A DNA stretch of 64,000 bases from the NCBI GenBank assembly GCA_003216175.1, contig QCJG01000005.1:1-64000 (forward strand). The letters run 5' to 3'. Both the position numbers and the translations under genes were made by a program. Below the pieces are notes generated by a model that searched no databases, had not been told where the DNA came from, and saw only the letters and a list, made by a program, of their open reading frames with translations. Below are positions 24,115-32,290 of the stretch, piece by piece (within the stretch, counting starts at the first letter, position 1; the number at the start of each line of letters is the position of its first letter). The DNA comes from Prochlorococcus sp. AG-409-A10. Lineage in GTDB: Bacteria; Cyanobacteriota; Cyanobacteriia; PCC-6307; Cyanobiaceae.

Positions 24115-24222
24115 CTACCAATCTGGATATTCCCCTTCTACTGGTTCTTCGTAGAAATCTCCCTTTTTTATACCAGCAAAATATTCAATTAAAAATTCTG
24201 GCAGCTTTACTTGTTCTTCCAA
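24115..24222 (-). CDS. small protein with FYEEPVEGEYPDW end, start codon altered
   Basis: The C-terminus GDFYEEPVEGEYPDW matches the copies at 3160 and 9779. The ATG used by the 9779 copy is ACG here, through two changes that are synonymous in the overlapping upstream frame. Translation could only begin at a TTG two codons later, so expression is doubtful. Confidence 0.45.
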   Translation of the reverse strand: MEEQVKLPEFLIEYFAGIKKGDFYEEPVEGEYPDW

Positions 24223-24223
24223 C

Positions 24224-24397
24224 TTAGGCGTCAGTTTCTTCTACTTGCTCAGTTTTAGAATCATGATTTGTTTTGTCTTTTGAATAAGAGCAACCGCCTT
24301 CACCCCAACCCCAAGCAAGAGAAGGACTTCCAATAACTGAAAGTGCAAAAACCAATGAAATAACCTTTTTCACTTTGAACTTAAAAGTAGGTTCCAT
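24224..24397 (-). CDS. secreted peptide with AWGWGEGG motif
   Basis: The 57-residue precursor has a signal peptide (KKVISLVFALSVIGSPSLA) and would release a mature peptide starting WGWGEGGCSYSKDKTN and ending EETDA. The copy at 9888 is frameshifted. It is translationally adjacent to the YPDW peptide in both places. The pairing suggests a joint role. Unknown family. Confidence 0.55.
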   Translation of the reverse strand: MEPTFKFKVKKVISLVFALSVIGSPSLAWGWGEGGCSYSKDKTNHDSKTEQVEETDA

Positions 24398-24462
24398 ATC
24401 TTAAGAGCATTTTTCTAAGTCCGTTAAATCCAGTAATTTCAACTACTCTTTGATCTCATTCC

Positions 24463-24482
24463 TGACACATATCTGACACAAA
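24463..24482. repeat. direct repeat beside attachment remnant 2
   Basis: TGACACATATCTGACACAAA is identical to 10528-10547 and is followed by a palindrome (GACACA/TGTGTC). Confidence 0.5.
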
Positions 24483-24512
24483 CAGCTGTGTCAACCTTAC
24501 AAATAAAGAAGC

Positions 24513-24586
24513 AACGGCTGGGAACCACTGCTATGACTGATCGGGGCGACAGGATTCGAACCTGCGACCTAGTGCTTCCAAAACGA
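24513..24586 (-). repeat. tRNA-Pro 3' fragment, attachment remnant 2
   Basis: CGGGGCGACAGGATTCGAAC begins the minus-strand tRNA-Pro 3' half, as at 10607 and 46819. The anticodon loop carries a mismatch (TTCCAAAAC), and the downstream terminator stem is degenerate (ACGGCTGGGAACCACTGC). It is the oldest-looking of the three scars. Confidence 0.7.
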
Positions 24587-24811
24587 ACGGTCAAATCACT
24601 GTAATTACTAAGACTAAAGTCAGGAACTAAGGTTATAACTGATATATAGAGATCATTAGAAGTCGTTAAAAGCCGCAATAAGTTGACTTTTGCACACAAT
24701 AAAGGCATCAAAAGACCTAGTGCTTAAGTGCCACTAACAACACGCACACAAACTTGGGTGAAGTTCTTTAGGGAACAAGTCAATGAATCAACAGCAGGGC
24801 AATTCAAAGTT

Positions 24812-25525
24812 TTAGACAGTCGCGGCAAGAGAAGATTTATTCAACCATTCTTCAACTTTATTTTTAGAGCCATACCAATCCTTACCAAAAGCTTTTCCGT
24901 GTGCTGTCTCTTTCATCACTACCTGTTTTGAGCCAATTAGTAATGCTGAATCTCTAGGAACTAGTCCATCTCCAATAACATCTCCATTCCCATTTAATGC
25001 TCTATAAGATGACCTGCTTAACCTCAGTGAGGTTTTTGTCGCAATAGGTCCGTTCAAGTCTAATTCACCAGCAACAGATATATAACTAACGTCTGCGCTA
25101 TAGAAACTACCTGGCAATTTAGAGCTTACAAAATTACGTAGATATGTGGCTCTTTTTGCTTGATTGGGACTTCCTAGAGTAATCAGGCAATTCGCATAAT
25201 CCTTCCCATTGTATATCTTCCGACTAAATAAAAGATCTGATAAATACAATCTGAGGATCATACCTCCAGAGCTATGACCTATCAAAGTGACTTTATTTGT
25301 AGACGATTCGTTCGATAATTCATTCACTATTTTATCAACTTTATCAAGAATGATCTTCCAACCAAATGACCAATTAGTACATAGCCACTCTATTTTATTT
25401 ACTGGAACTATTACTACTTTGTTATTTGTTCTACTTTTAATATATTCTGTCATTTCATTATATGCACTACCGTCAATCAAGAAACCACCAAGGATAACAA
25501 TTGGCTGATCAAAATATTTATTCAT
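24812..25525 (-). CDS. alpha/beta hydrolase, lipase-like
   Basis: The 237-residue product has the lipase nucleophile elbow GHSSGG (about residue 85) after VTLIGH, and a late His (KETAHGKAFG) to complete a Ser-Asp-His triad. A Pro/Asn-rich loop LGSPNQAKR follows the second strand as in triacylglycerol-lipase-like proteins. No signal peptide is seen. The substrate, probably an ester, is not known. No operon partner. Confidence 0.75.
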   Translation of the reverse strand: MNKYFDQPIVILGGFLIDGSAYNEMTEYIKSRTNNKVVIVPVNKIEWLCTNWSFGWKIILDKVDKIVNELSNESSTNKVTLIGHSSGGMILRLYLSDLLFSRKIYNGKDYANCLITLGSPNQAKRATYLRNFVSSKLPGSFYSADVSYISVAGELDLNGPIATKTSLRLSRSSYRALNGNGDVIGDGLVPRDSALLIGSKQVVMKETAHGKAFGKDWYGSKNKVEEWLNKSSLAATV

Positions 25526-25686
25526 GCTTTAGTACAAGACCTCAAACGAATTTACTCTCAGAAGCATTGTAATCATTAACTTATTTAAATTAAAAAAATG
25601 CTTGATTTTTTAATCAACTATCTAATTCACATAAAAGTTTTAAAAGATTCCCTGATAGTAATAACGACTACATATCAACGTATGCA

Positions 25687-25749
25687 ATGACATTCTCTAA
25701 AAAACTATCTAAAAAAGCATCTAAATTAAAAAAGAAACAAGAAAAATAG
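25687..25749 (+). CDS. 20-residue lysine-rich leader frame upstream of psb28
   Basis: MTFSKKLSKKASKLKKKQEK ends with a TAG that abuts the psb28 ATG. Such a frame could couple or tune psb28 translation, but it could also be chance in a lysine-rich AT-rich context. Confidence 0.3.
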   Translation: MTFSKKLSKKASKLKKKQEK

Positions 25750-26109
25750 ATGAAGGATGTTGCAATACAATTTTTTAACGGTGTCGACGAAAAAGTTATT
25801 CCAGAAATAAGGATTACAAAAAGCAAAGATGGTCAAGCAGGACAAGCTTTTTTTAGATTTAATAGTCCTAACGCTTTATTGTCAGATAATTTTAAAGAAA
25901 TACAGGGAATGTATTTAATTGACGAAGAAGGGAAAATAACTACTAGAGAAATAAATATCGCTGTTTCAAAAAAAAATGGGAAATATACTGCTATAGAGGC
26001 TGTTTACTGTTGGAAGTCACAAAGAGATTTTAATAGATTCATGCGTTTCGCAAATCGATATGCAAAACAAAATGGTCTTGCTTATGAAGCGAATAATACA
26101 AGTAATTAA
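25750..26109 (+). CDS. psb28: photosystem II assembly protein Psb28
   Basis: The 119-residue product matches the Psb28 family throughout: IQFFNGVDEKVIPEIRITKS, then DGQAGQAFFRF, QGMYLIDEEGKITTREINI, and the C-terminal DFNRFMRFANRYAKQNGLAY. Psb28 binds the cytoplasmic face of CP47 in PSII assembly and repair intermediates. Only this gene in the window is clearly photosynthetic. It may be the element-borne or only copy. Confidence 0.95.
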   Translation: MKDVAIQFFNGVDEKVIPEIRITKSKDGQAGQAFFRFNSPNALLSDNFKEIQGMYLIDEEGKITTREINIAVSKKNGKYTAIEAVYCWKSQRDFNRFMRFANRYAKQNGLAYEANNTSN

Positions 26110-26110
26110 A

Positions 26111-26173
26111 ATGAAACGCTTCTTACTACTCGCCCTAACCGCTGGGCTTCTCATCTTTGATCTAGTCAGGTAG
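26111..26173 (+). pseudogene. orphan signal-peptide start
   Basis: MKRFLLLALTAGLLIFDLVR stops after the hydrophobic core. The start matches the signal peptides of the cassette genes (MRRFLLLALGMGL) and the orphan starts at 27884 and 32192. Confidence 0.4.
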
Positions 26174-26365
26174 ATTTTCTTTCTCTATTTCCTTTAACTT
26201 TAGGTTGATATCATTCAATCTATTCTCAGCCATTGAAATATATTCTTCCGCACCGTATCTACCTTCAAAGGTTTTAGACTCTCCTTTAAGAAAATCTTTG
26301 TACATTTTTATATCACTTTTCCATTGATCTCTCGCTTCAATTAAAGATTTATATTGACTACTCAT
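26162..26365 (-). CDS. 67-residue coiled-coil protein
   Basis: The product is charged and helical (SLIEARDQWKSDIKMYKDFL, then YISMAENRLNDINLKLKEIE), a probable coiled coil. No domain recognised. Confidence 0.5.
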   Translation of the reverse strand: MSSQYKSLIEARDQWKSDIKMYKDFLKGESKTFEGRYGAEEYISMAENRLNDINLKLKEIEKENLPD

Positions 26366-26374
26366 TTTAGATAT

Positions 26375-26686
26375 TCATAAATTATTTGGATTAACCTTAG
26401 ACATAACTAAACTTGAAATAAAAGAAATTATATTTGCACTCAAACGCCCCATAGGAGTCGAGATTGATAAAGATCTTTCAAGATTCCTAACTAGATCTGA
26501 TCTTGACTGCTTGATAGTCTTTTCACCTCTAGTATTTAAAATGGTTTCAATAATTTCATGAATTTGCTTATGCATAGGGTGTGAGTTGTTTATACTCCAA
26601 TATCGATCTAAAGCATGAAGCTTACTATTACTAAAACATTCTGCTCGACTCTTAAAGAAAATAGAATCAGCAGATGACAAGAACAT
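26375..26686 (-). CDS. 103-residue hypothetical protein
   Basis: The middle (MHKQIHEIIETILNTRGEKT) is helical, and the C-terminus (ISTPMGRLSANIISFISSLV) is amphipathic. The phrase SISTPMGRL recalls ISTPLGKFL in the protein at 32256, hinting at a distant relation. Function unknown. Confidence 0.45.
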   Translation of the reverse strand: MFLSSADSIFFKSRAECFSNSKLHALDRYWSINNSHPMHKQIHEIIETILNTRGEKTIKQSRSDLVRNLERSLSISTPMGRLSANIISFISSLVMSKVNPNNL

Positions 26687-26887
26687 ATACTTTCTTAGGC
26701 TTGAAAAAATATGTTTCTCATCATCGCTCCTATAGCTAAAGACAGTCTAGAAGAAATGACACACAATCTTGTTTCTTATTTACATCAAGGTATCTCAAGT
26801 AATTACTACACGAATTAATTTAAGCCATGAAACTACTAACTAGTATTAGATTTAATTCACAAAAAATACGTCTATTGTCGCAGGAAA

Positions 26888-27117
26888 TTACTTGAGGTCG
26901 ATAGTCCAACGTCGTTTACCCATGCGATCTGATTCGGAATAACAATTAGCAATCAAATCTCCATTTTTTTTCTGACTGAACACTCAATACCATCCTCAGT
27001 TCGATAGAAACTAGATGTCGCAGCTGAAGCTTCAGTTGATAAGTTGGAGGTCAAATTATTTAAAATCAATGACCAAATAACTTCTTCACTTGAATCTTCA
27101 TTAGTTGTGAACTGCAT
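26888..27117 (-). pseudogene. frameshifted small protein, RMGKRRWTID family
   Basis: The start at 27117 overlaps the stop of the gene at 27101. It reads MQFTTNEDSSEEVIWSLILN to IECSVRKK. An eight-A run then shifts the frame and the sensible continuation is GDLIANCYSESDRMGKRRWT. A single-base indel in the run explains the break. Confidence 0.55.
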
Positions 27118-27331
27118 TTTCAGTTGAATCTTTTGTGGTTTGGACCTTGCCTGTCTCTAAGATATCAGTTCCAGGAATGCCTTTAGCTACTGATCCAATC
27201 AAAGTCGTATGTGCTTCTGGATCTTTCTTTAAAGTTGTGACGCCAAGATCATTTTTTGAAATTAATATGAAAATAATTATCCCAATAAATGTCAAGATAA
27301 TTGCTAGAGCTAATGAGGATTCCATAAGCAA
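27101..27331 (-). CDS. 76-residue single-span membrane protein
   Basis: One N-terminal membrane segment (ALAIILTFIGIIIFILISKN) is followed by a soluble part (DPEAHTTLIGSVAKGIPGTD). It is upstream of, and overlaps, the frameshifted 26888 gene. No family recognised. Confidence 0.5.
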   Translation of the reverse strand: MLMESSLALAIILTFIGIIIFILISKNDLGVTTLKKDPEAHTTLIGSVAKGIPGTDILETGKVQTTKDSTENAVHN

Positions 27332-27553
27332 TTTTTATTAGTCTTATTAAATTAAGATAAAAATTAAAATCTATATATAAAAAGGAACTAACTAAGATCA
27401 CTATTTATTCAAAGAACTTTTTAAATTTATACTATTTTGATGTAAAAAGAACACATGGAGGTTTGAAGTATAAAAGGCACTTCAATCTCGTAAAATAAAT
27501 CGACATGCAATACAACAATTAATAGATAATTTAAAACCCTTCTACTCGAATAA

Positions 27554-27838
27554 ATGCCTGAAGATAGTTTAAATGCAAGCAACCCTGAGAATGCAAATCA
27601 TCATTGGTTTCCCTTCCTAAGATTTAAGAAAGAATGCGAAGCGGCAGGTAAGGAAGTCAGCGTAAATGAATGGATGAGAGCAACAGGACAACTAGAGGAA
27701 AAGATAGCTCATGAAGAATCAGTTGCATTAGCAGCAAAAATAGCTTCTGAAAAAGAAGCAGATGCAAAAAAAGAAATCGAAAAAGAAGCTCTAAAGAAAA
27801 AGAAAGAAATACAAAGTGAACTCAATACAAAGCCATAA
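27554..27838 (+). CDS. coiled-coil hypothetical protein
   Basis: The 94-residue product has an aromatic N-terminal part (NANHHWFPFLRFKKECEAAG, EWMRATGQ). A long Ala/Lys/Glu coiled coil follows (residues 45-90). No recognised function. Confidence 0.5.
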   Translation: MPEDSLNASNPENANHHWFPFLRFKKECEAAGKEVSVNEWMRATGQLEEKIAHEESVALAAKIASEKEADAKKEIEKEALKKKKEIQSELNTKP

Positions 27839-27883
27839 ATCAGAAAAATGACAACTAAATCAAAAAGTAGAGATTATGTGCTA

Positions 27884-27943
27884 CTACCTTGTTTGTCTAA
27901 TGAGAAGTGCAGCGGTTAGGGCTAGTAGTAAGAAACGGTTCAT
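27884..27943 (-). pseudogene. orphan signal-peptide start
   Basis: MNRFLLLALTAALLIRQTR stops at once. Its ATG overlaps the stop of the upstream peptide gene (TGATG), as if a downstream coding body was lost. Confidence 0.4.
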
Positions 27944-28092
27944 CACTTACCTCTTTTCATGTCCTCAATAGAGTCCAACCAATAGTAAGGGAATGTTTTT
28001 GTTTCTTCCTCTATTCTCTCTTCACTAGCTACTTCACCATTGTTTTGTTTTAGAAGTGATGGCATTGATTCTTTTATCGCTTTAGAACACAT
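27943..28092 (-). CDS. 49-residue acidic peptide
   Basis: MCSKAIKESMPSLLKQNNGE starts the frame, which ends with FPYYWLDSIEDMKRGK. The aromatic end recalls FIPYWLKKVRDD in the peptide at 33462. Confidence 0.4.
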   Translation of the reverse strand: MCSKAIKESMPSLLKQNNGEVASEERIEEETKTFPYYWLDSIEDMKRGK

Positions 28093-28111
28093 ATTGATTC
28101 TGTAAATAGCC

Positions 28112-28726
28112 TCATCTAAAAGCCAAAAGGTTCATCCTGTTACAGATCAAGAGATTATTGATTTGATTCATTCTTTGGAAAATGATGAAAGGGCCAAACG
28201 AGATATTCCTGCTGCTTTGAATTGGGCAAGGGGCATTAAATTGATGGTTGCCTTTGGACTTAGACCAGAGGAGTTAAAGCATTTAGAAAAGAAAGTTGAT
28301 CGAAAAACAAAAGAAGAATATTTATGGTGTTCCTATCAAAAGAGAGCAGGAGGTGGCATGACAGAAGCTCGACGTTTATATCCTCTATATCCAGTCAATG
28401 AAAAAGGAGTCAAACAAGATTGGAACTTAGTGGAATTATTTGACCATAAAGATTTTCTACTTCCATCTCTCCAAAACAAAAATGGAGTAGGAGAAGCCTG
28501 TTTGAAATACCTCAAAAGACAAAAATGCTGGAAGCAATTGATTAAAAATGTTGAGAAGAGAAATGAAAGAGCAGGTTCATATAGTTTTAGACATTCCTAT
28601 TCTGTAAGAGGACATCTACTAGATATCGATAATGGTTCAATGAGTCTTGCAATGGGACATAGTATTGAAACTCATTGTCGTGAATATCCTTGGGCGACAA
28701 AGAGTGCTACAACTAATGCCTTTTAA
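28112..28726 (+). pseudogene. tyrosine recombinase, N-terminus lost
   Basis: The frame is open from 28106 and encodes the catalytic C-terminal domain only: FGLRPEELKHL (first Arg), YSFRHSYSVRGH (Arg motif), MGHSIETH (His) and REYPWA with the nucleophilic Tyr. The order matches the intact integrase at 46976 (LRPVELLHL, YSFRHSYSLRSH, TQFYP). The arm- and core-binding N-terminal half is absent. It is likely a relic of the element that inserted at attachment remnant 2. Confidence 0.8.
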
Positions 28727-28873
28727 ATTGCGTTAGCTGCTTGAGTAATCCATTTCCTTCAAACCATCCAATTAAAAAAATATACTTTTGTCAGAAGAAC
28801 CTGAAGAGGTAGCCTTCCGTCTAGAAAATTTAGAAGATATATGCGATGCTCTGCTGACTTGTAATTATTTTGG

Positions 28874-29152
28874 ATGGCTCTGGAGACAACAGTATTTACT
28901 TTCAAGATTTCTGTTCCGTTTGCAGATTGGGCTAAGGGTTTTGATAGTCCGGAGGTTGTTGCAATGCACGAGGCTAACGCAATAAAACCTTTATACAGAG
29001 GTGTTAGCAAAGATGATCCTGAATCAGTTGTTGTGATCCATCAAGCAGAAGAAGGTGTTGCAAAAGCGTTCTTTGAAGCAAGTAAAGAAGCTGTTGAAGC
29101 CACAGGCCATATATATAATTCAACCGTTATTACCAGTTACTTAGCCGGTTGA
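28874..29152 (+). CDS. DUF3764-like protein
   Basis: The 92-residue product has FTFKISVPFADWAKGFDSPE, the IKPLYRGVSKDDPESVVVIH segment and EATGHIYNSTVITSYL, the DUF3764 layout shared with 20739 and 37783. Such proteins are predicted to form small dimeric ferredoxin-like folds. The gene is four bases from the next gene, with which it probably forms an operon. Confidence 0.75.
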   Translation: MALETTVFTFKISVPFADWAKGFDSPEVVAMHEANAIKPLYRGVSKDDPESVVVIHQAEEGVAKAFFEASKEAVEATGHIYNSTVITSYLAG

Positions 29153-29157
29153 TAGAA

Positions 29158-29466
29158 ATGAAAGCACCCAAATTCATGAACGTTGTTCGCTTCAAGTTGA
29201 AGCCTGAATGCGTAGATCAATATTTTGAAGTCCATGGGAAATTCATTTGCGAAGGTTTGTCCGACAGATACATTGCACAAACAGGAGAAGATAGTTATTG
29301 CTTTGTAGGACTTTGGGAAAGTAAAGAGGCACTCGTTAGTGCAAGACCGAAAATGATTGCACACTTGGATGAAGTAAGAGGATTTATGAAAGAGCTATCA
29401 CCTGAGCTAGGTGTTACTGATCCTGTCTCTGGAGACATCGTTGCTTATGGTGCTGAGCGTTTATAA
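29158..29466 (+). CDS. antibiotic-monooxygenase-like dimeric alpha/beta protein
   Basis: The start at 29158 is preferred over a TTG nine bases earlier. The 102-residue product has the ferredoxin-like dimeric fold: NVVRFKLKPECVDQYFEVHG, CFVGLWESKEALVSARPKMI and a C-terminal helix. The family includes Abm monooxygenases and stress proteins. No catalytic residue can be singled out. Confidence 0.65.
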   Translation: MKAPKFMNVVRFKLKPECVDQYFEVHGKFICEGLSDRYIAQTGEDSYCFVGLWESKEALVSARPKMIAHLDEVRGFMKELSPELGVTDPVSGDIVAYGAERL

Positions 29467-29729
29467 GCAATCGGGCTCCATTTAAATAGCGAATGAAAGT
29501 ATCTATTCCTTATGGGATTAATTATTCATGTTCAAGAAGTTACGTGTCTGTATAAATATTTCTTCAATAAAAAAAGCCCTTGTAGAAAGAGCTCGTAACA
29601 TCATCTGATTGATCCCCATCACCCAGCGATGACAAAATGATAGTCATCGAAATAAAGCCCGTCAAGCAATCAGAGCTGATTCAAAAGCTTCAGAAGATTT
29701 GATTAGATTTTTGGTGGTCAAATGAATGT
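29467..29729. other. intergenic with small hairpins
   Basis: A hairpin GATGAC/GTCATC lies at about 29628-29650, and the motif CCCATCACCCAG lies just before it at 29615. No gene seen. Confidence 0.35.
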
Positions 29730-29912
29730 TTAGTTGTGACCAAGACGACAACCAATTTGAATTAAGCCTTGATCCAATAGACGACCGAGTTTCAAAGCAA
29801 TCGCTTCTTCAACTCGAGAAAAATGAAGTTGATTAAATGTGACCCAATTCATCTCTTCTGAAGTAATCACTCCAGTCGAAACTGATTCGAGAAAAAGCAA
29901 TCCAAGATTCAT
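29730..29912 (-). CDS. 60-residue hypothetical protein
   Basis: The product starts MNLGLLFLESVSTGVITSEE and continues WVTFNQLHFSRVEEAIALKL to a Gly/Cys end. It is compact and likely helical. I recognise the layout as a recurrent short picocyanobacterial hypothetical but cannot name a family. Confidence 0.5.
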   Translation of the reverse strand: MNLGLLFLESVSTGVITSEEMNWVTFNQLHFSRVEEAIALKLGRLLDQGLIQIGCRLGHN

Positions 29913-30565
29913 AAAAATTTCCTCAAAGAATTAAAGGTCAAGCCTCAATTGAATTAACGATGCTTAACCTTTATGAACCAAAAGACTGAGACCCATCACC
30001 CAGTCAAACAAGACATTAATAACAACTCAGAGGGATTCAAGTTCTCATAAGACCATATAAAGATTTACCTAACAAAACTTCACACTTAGACACCAGATAT
30101 AGCGGGGGTTGCTTCTTTGAAGAAATGAAGCTAGAAATAAGTTCCCATCACCCAGGCCCGTAGGACACCATACCTAGGGTCTTTTTTATTGAAAAAGCTT
30201 GCAATGCCTGAATTCAAGCAATATTTTTTATAGTTTTCTGTGGAAAACTCGTTACCTCCAATTAAATGAAAATTGATAAATTATCAGCTAAAAAGGATTA
30301 GCACATATGCCTCTTTAAAAACTAGGGAGAGGAACATCAAGAGGCAGACGTCTAAATATTAAAGGTGTCATCTAGGTTTTCCTCCCTTAGTCAGGAAGAC
30401 TTGGTTTTGTTTTTAGTGATAAGCACTGAATTTTTACGGTTATTACTTGTGGGTTGATTGGTATAAACCGAAATTCGGTGTAGATACCGAATGATTTATT
30501 GCGGCTTACTACACTCTTATTTTGGGAACTTGTCTCATAGTTAAAGAGTCGTTTGCATTATTACC
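29913..30565. other. 650-base gene-free region with repeated motif and palindrome
   Basis: CCCATCACCCAG recurs at 29993 and 30144. A perfect palindrome ACCGAAATTCGGT lies at 30468. A possible stem (CTAGGGAGAGGAA/TTTTCCTCCCTTAG) lies between about 30329 and 30395. It could hold a small RNA. Confidence 0.35.
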
Positions 30566-30889
30566 ATGTATTCAACATTCCAATATTTACTCTCACCTCG
30601 TTATGTGTTTCAAAGTCCTGTATATGTCATATCTGATAGCGAGATGAAGACATTAGAACTTCAAGAGCATCAGGTAGAACTTGATTCAATTCTTGATCAA
30701 AGAAAGAGGTTGGATGAAGCTTATGAGCGTCAAAGACAATGGCTCGAAGAACGTGAGTATGCAATTAAAAAAGAGATTAAGGCACTTTCTCCATCAGCTT
30801 CAGAGACGTTGAAAGATAAAGCGAAGAAAGCTGTTGAAGGAGTGAAAGAGACTGTAAAAAAAGCAGTTGATTCTGTTCCTAGTTTTTAG
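30566..30889 (+). CDS. coiled-coil protein, paralogue of 1810
   Basis: The 107-residue product shares VYVISDSEM, the coiled coil and KKEIKALSP with the gene at 1810. It adds a Lys/Val-rich amphipathic tail (KAKKAVEGVKETVKKAVDS) that could lie on a membrane. Function unknown. Confidence 0.7.
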   Translation: MYSTFQYLLSPRYVFQSPVYVISDSEMKTLELQEHQVELDSILDQRKRLDEAYERQRQWLEEREYAIKKEIKALSPSASETLKDKAKKAVEGVKETVKKAVDSVPSF

Positions 30890-30980
30890 TACTTAGTAGC
30901 TGTGCTTTTCCTAATTTGTAAAATTATTTACTCAAATTATTAGGAAGTATTATCTTGAAATTAATGACCTAAGAAAATCA

Positions 30981-31178
30981 ATGTCGATTGATCCTGAAGT
31001 GATTCCTCCATCTAGTAATGCTGGCTCGAATGCTGTTCGCTCAATCCCTAGATGGCTTGTTTATGGAGCCATTGGTTTAGGTGTTCTCATTACTGTAGGA
31101 ATTCTCAAAGCCCTTTTCCCTTTAATTGTGATGGGTTTACTTCTAGGCTTTATTTGGAAGCAAGTGCATACTAACTAA
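30981..31178 (+). CDS. 65-residue membrane protein
   Basis: A Pro/Ser-rich start (MSIDPEVIPPSSNAGSNAVR) is followed by two hydrophobic segments (WLVYGAIGLGVLITVGILKA and PLIVMGLLLGFIWK). No family recognised. Confidence 0.55.
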   Translation: MSIDPEVIPPSSNAGSNAVRSIPRWLVYGAIGLGVLITVGILKALFPLIVMGLLLGFIWKQVHTN

Positions 31179-31341
31179 TGCAGATTAGACTAATTAGCTT
31201 TAGAGCTTAATAGCAGCAATAGTTTTGAAGACACGAAAGTAACAGTGCTATAAGATGTATGGTTCTCTCATGATCAATAACAAATCTTGAGGGGGGGGGG
31301 ATGGGGTAATGAGTCTTTAGAAAAAGAGTCATGATGTTTGT

Positions 31342-31647
31342 ATGAGATTTGTCAACAAGCAAACTTTCATTTATCTGGTTGTTTCAGCTTGTATCGCTGG
31401 CGTAACGACTACCTTTGGAGCACGACAACGTATCGAGCAAATGAATCAAATTTGTTCTGCTTATATTGGTGGATCAGATCTTTTTAGAGATTCGAATTCG
31501 GACATTGGACAGCCAAAATTTATTACGTGTAATCAATTGATTGAGGAGGAATATTCATTTTTTCCATTTCAAACATTTGTCTTGAATACCTTTGTTCTTC
31601 TCGCTGTAATTTGTGTTTTTTCTTCCCATCACAAGGATTCAGAATAA
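31342..31647 (+). CDS. two-span membrane protein with cysteine pair
   Basis: The 101-residue product has membrane segments at both ends (FIYLVVSACIAGVTTTFG; TFVLNTFVLLAVICVF). An extracytoplasmic-type loop between them holds two cysteines (ICSAYIGG and FITCNQL). It heads a run of five close plus-strand genes. Confidence 0.5.
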   Translation: MRFVNKQTFIYLVVSACIAGVTTTFGARQRIEQMNQICSAYIGGSDLFRDSNSDIGQPKFITCNQLIEEEYSFFPFQTFVLNTFVLLAVICVFSSHHKDSE

Positions 31648-31806
31648 ATGAGATATCAAAGACGATTAAATATCAAACGCTTCATTCTATTCCCCATAAT
31701 TGTCTATGCAGCCTATGTATTTATTGATAGCTTTATGCCATTGTTTATGGTTGGGTTTGTAATTTGGTTGCTATATAACTGGACTGGCAAAAGGAGACTT
31801 TGGTGA
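31648..31806 (+). CDS. 52-residue membrane protein (copy A)
   Basis: The product reads MRYQRRLNIKRFILFPIIVY and ends with FMVGFVIWLLYNWTGKRRLW. It is almost identical in its last 30 residues to the copy at 33274. It overlaps the next gene by one base (TGATG), so the genes are coupled. Confidence 0.6.
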   Translation: MRYQRRLNIKRFILFPIIVYAAYVFIDSFMPLFMVGFVIWLLYNWTGKRRLW

Positions 31807-32195
31807 TGAACCGCTTGACTAATAAGAAGACACTAAAAGAAATTCTTGCAGCCTATGACAGGCAGATAAGAAAAGATCTGGGCTTTTGGATAAAGTATCG
31901 ACCATCTCGTTGGGGAGATTTGCTACCTGAAGAATTTATAAGACCTTTACTGACATTTATCAAGACGAAAGGTCGTAAGAAATTTGTATTGATATTGGCT
32001 TTTCTTTTAAGCTTGATATTTGTTGGAGTTATACCAACTTTAAATTTTATCTGGTCAAATATTTTCAGGCTTTGGTGGATTCTCCTTGTTATTCCATTGG
32101 TTTATTGGACATTAGCAATTACTTCCGTCTATTCAAGGGTGCTCGTTCAGGGAGTTTTTGAATTTTCACGAGCTGTGTTAAGAGAATTAAAATGA
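31806..32195 (+). CDS. two-span membrane protein, unknown
   Basis: The 129-residue product has a basic soluble start, a membrane hairpin (KFVLILAFLLSLIFVGVIPT; LWWILLVIPLVYWTLAIT) and a short tail. It is coupled to the 52-residue gene upstream. Confidence 0.5.
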   Translation: MNRLTNKKTLKEILAAYDRQIRKDLGFWIKYRPSRWGDLLPEEFIRPLLTFIKTKGRKKFVLILAFLLSLIFVGVIPTLNFIWSNIFRLWWILLVIPLVYWTLAITSVYSRVLVQGVFEFSRAVLRELK

Positions 32196-32290
32196 AACGC
32201 TTTTTACTACTCGCCCTAATCACAGTTGTGCAAAAAGGCGTAATCCATATAATTAATGAACCCGCTAAGAAGATTAATGGGAAGAGTTGA
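32192..32290 (+). pseudogene. orphan signal-peptide start
   Basis: MKRFLLLALITVVQKGVIHI begins like the cassette signal peptides and then runs into unrelated sequence overlapping the next gene. Its ATG overlaps the previous stop (TAAAATG). Confidence 0.35.

Noticed and set aside
24439-24711. 90-residue frame across attachment remnant 2
   Set aside because: It is the translation of the tRNA fragment and terminator; a similar frame exists at remnant 1 only because the DNA repeats.
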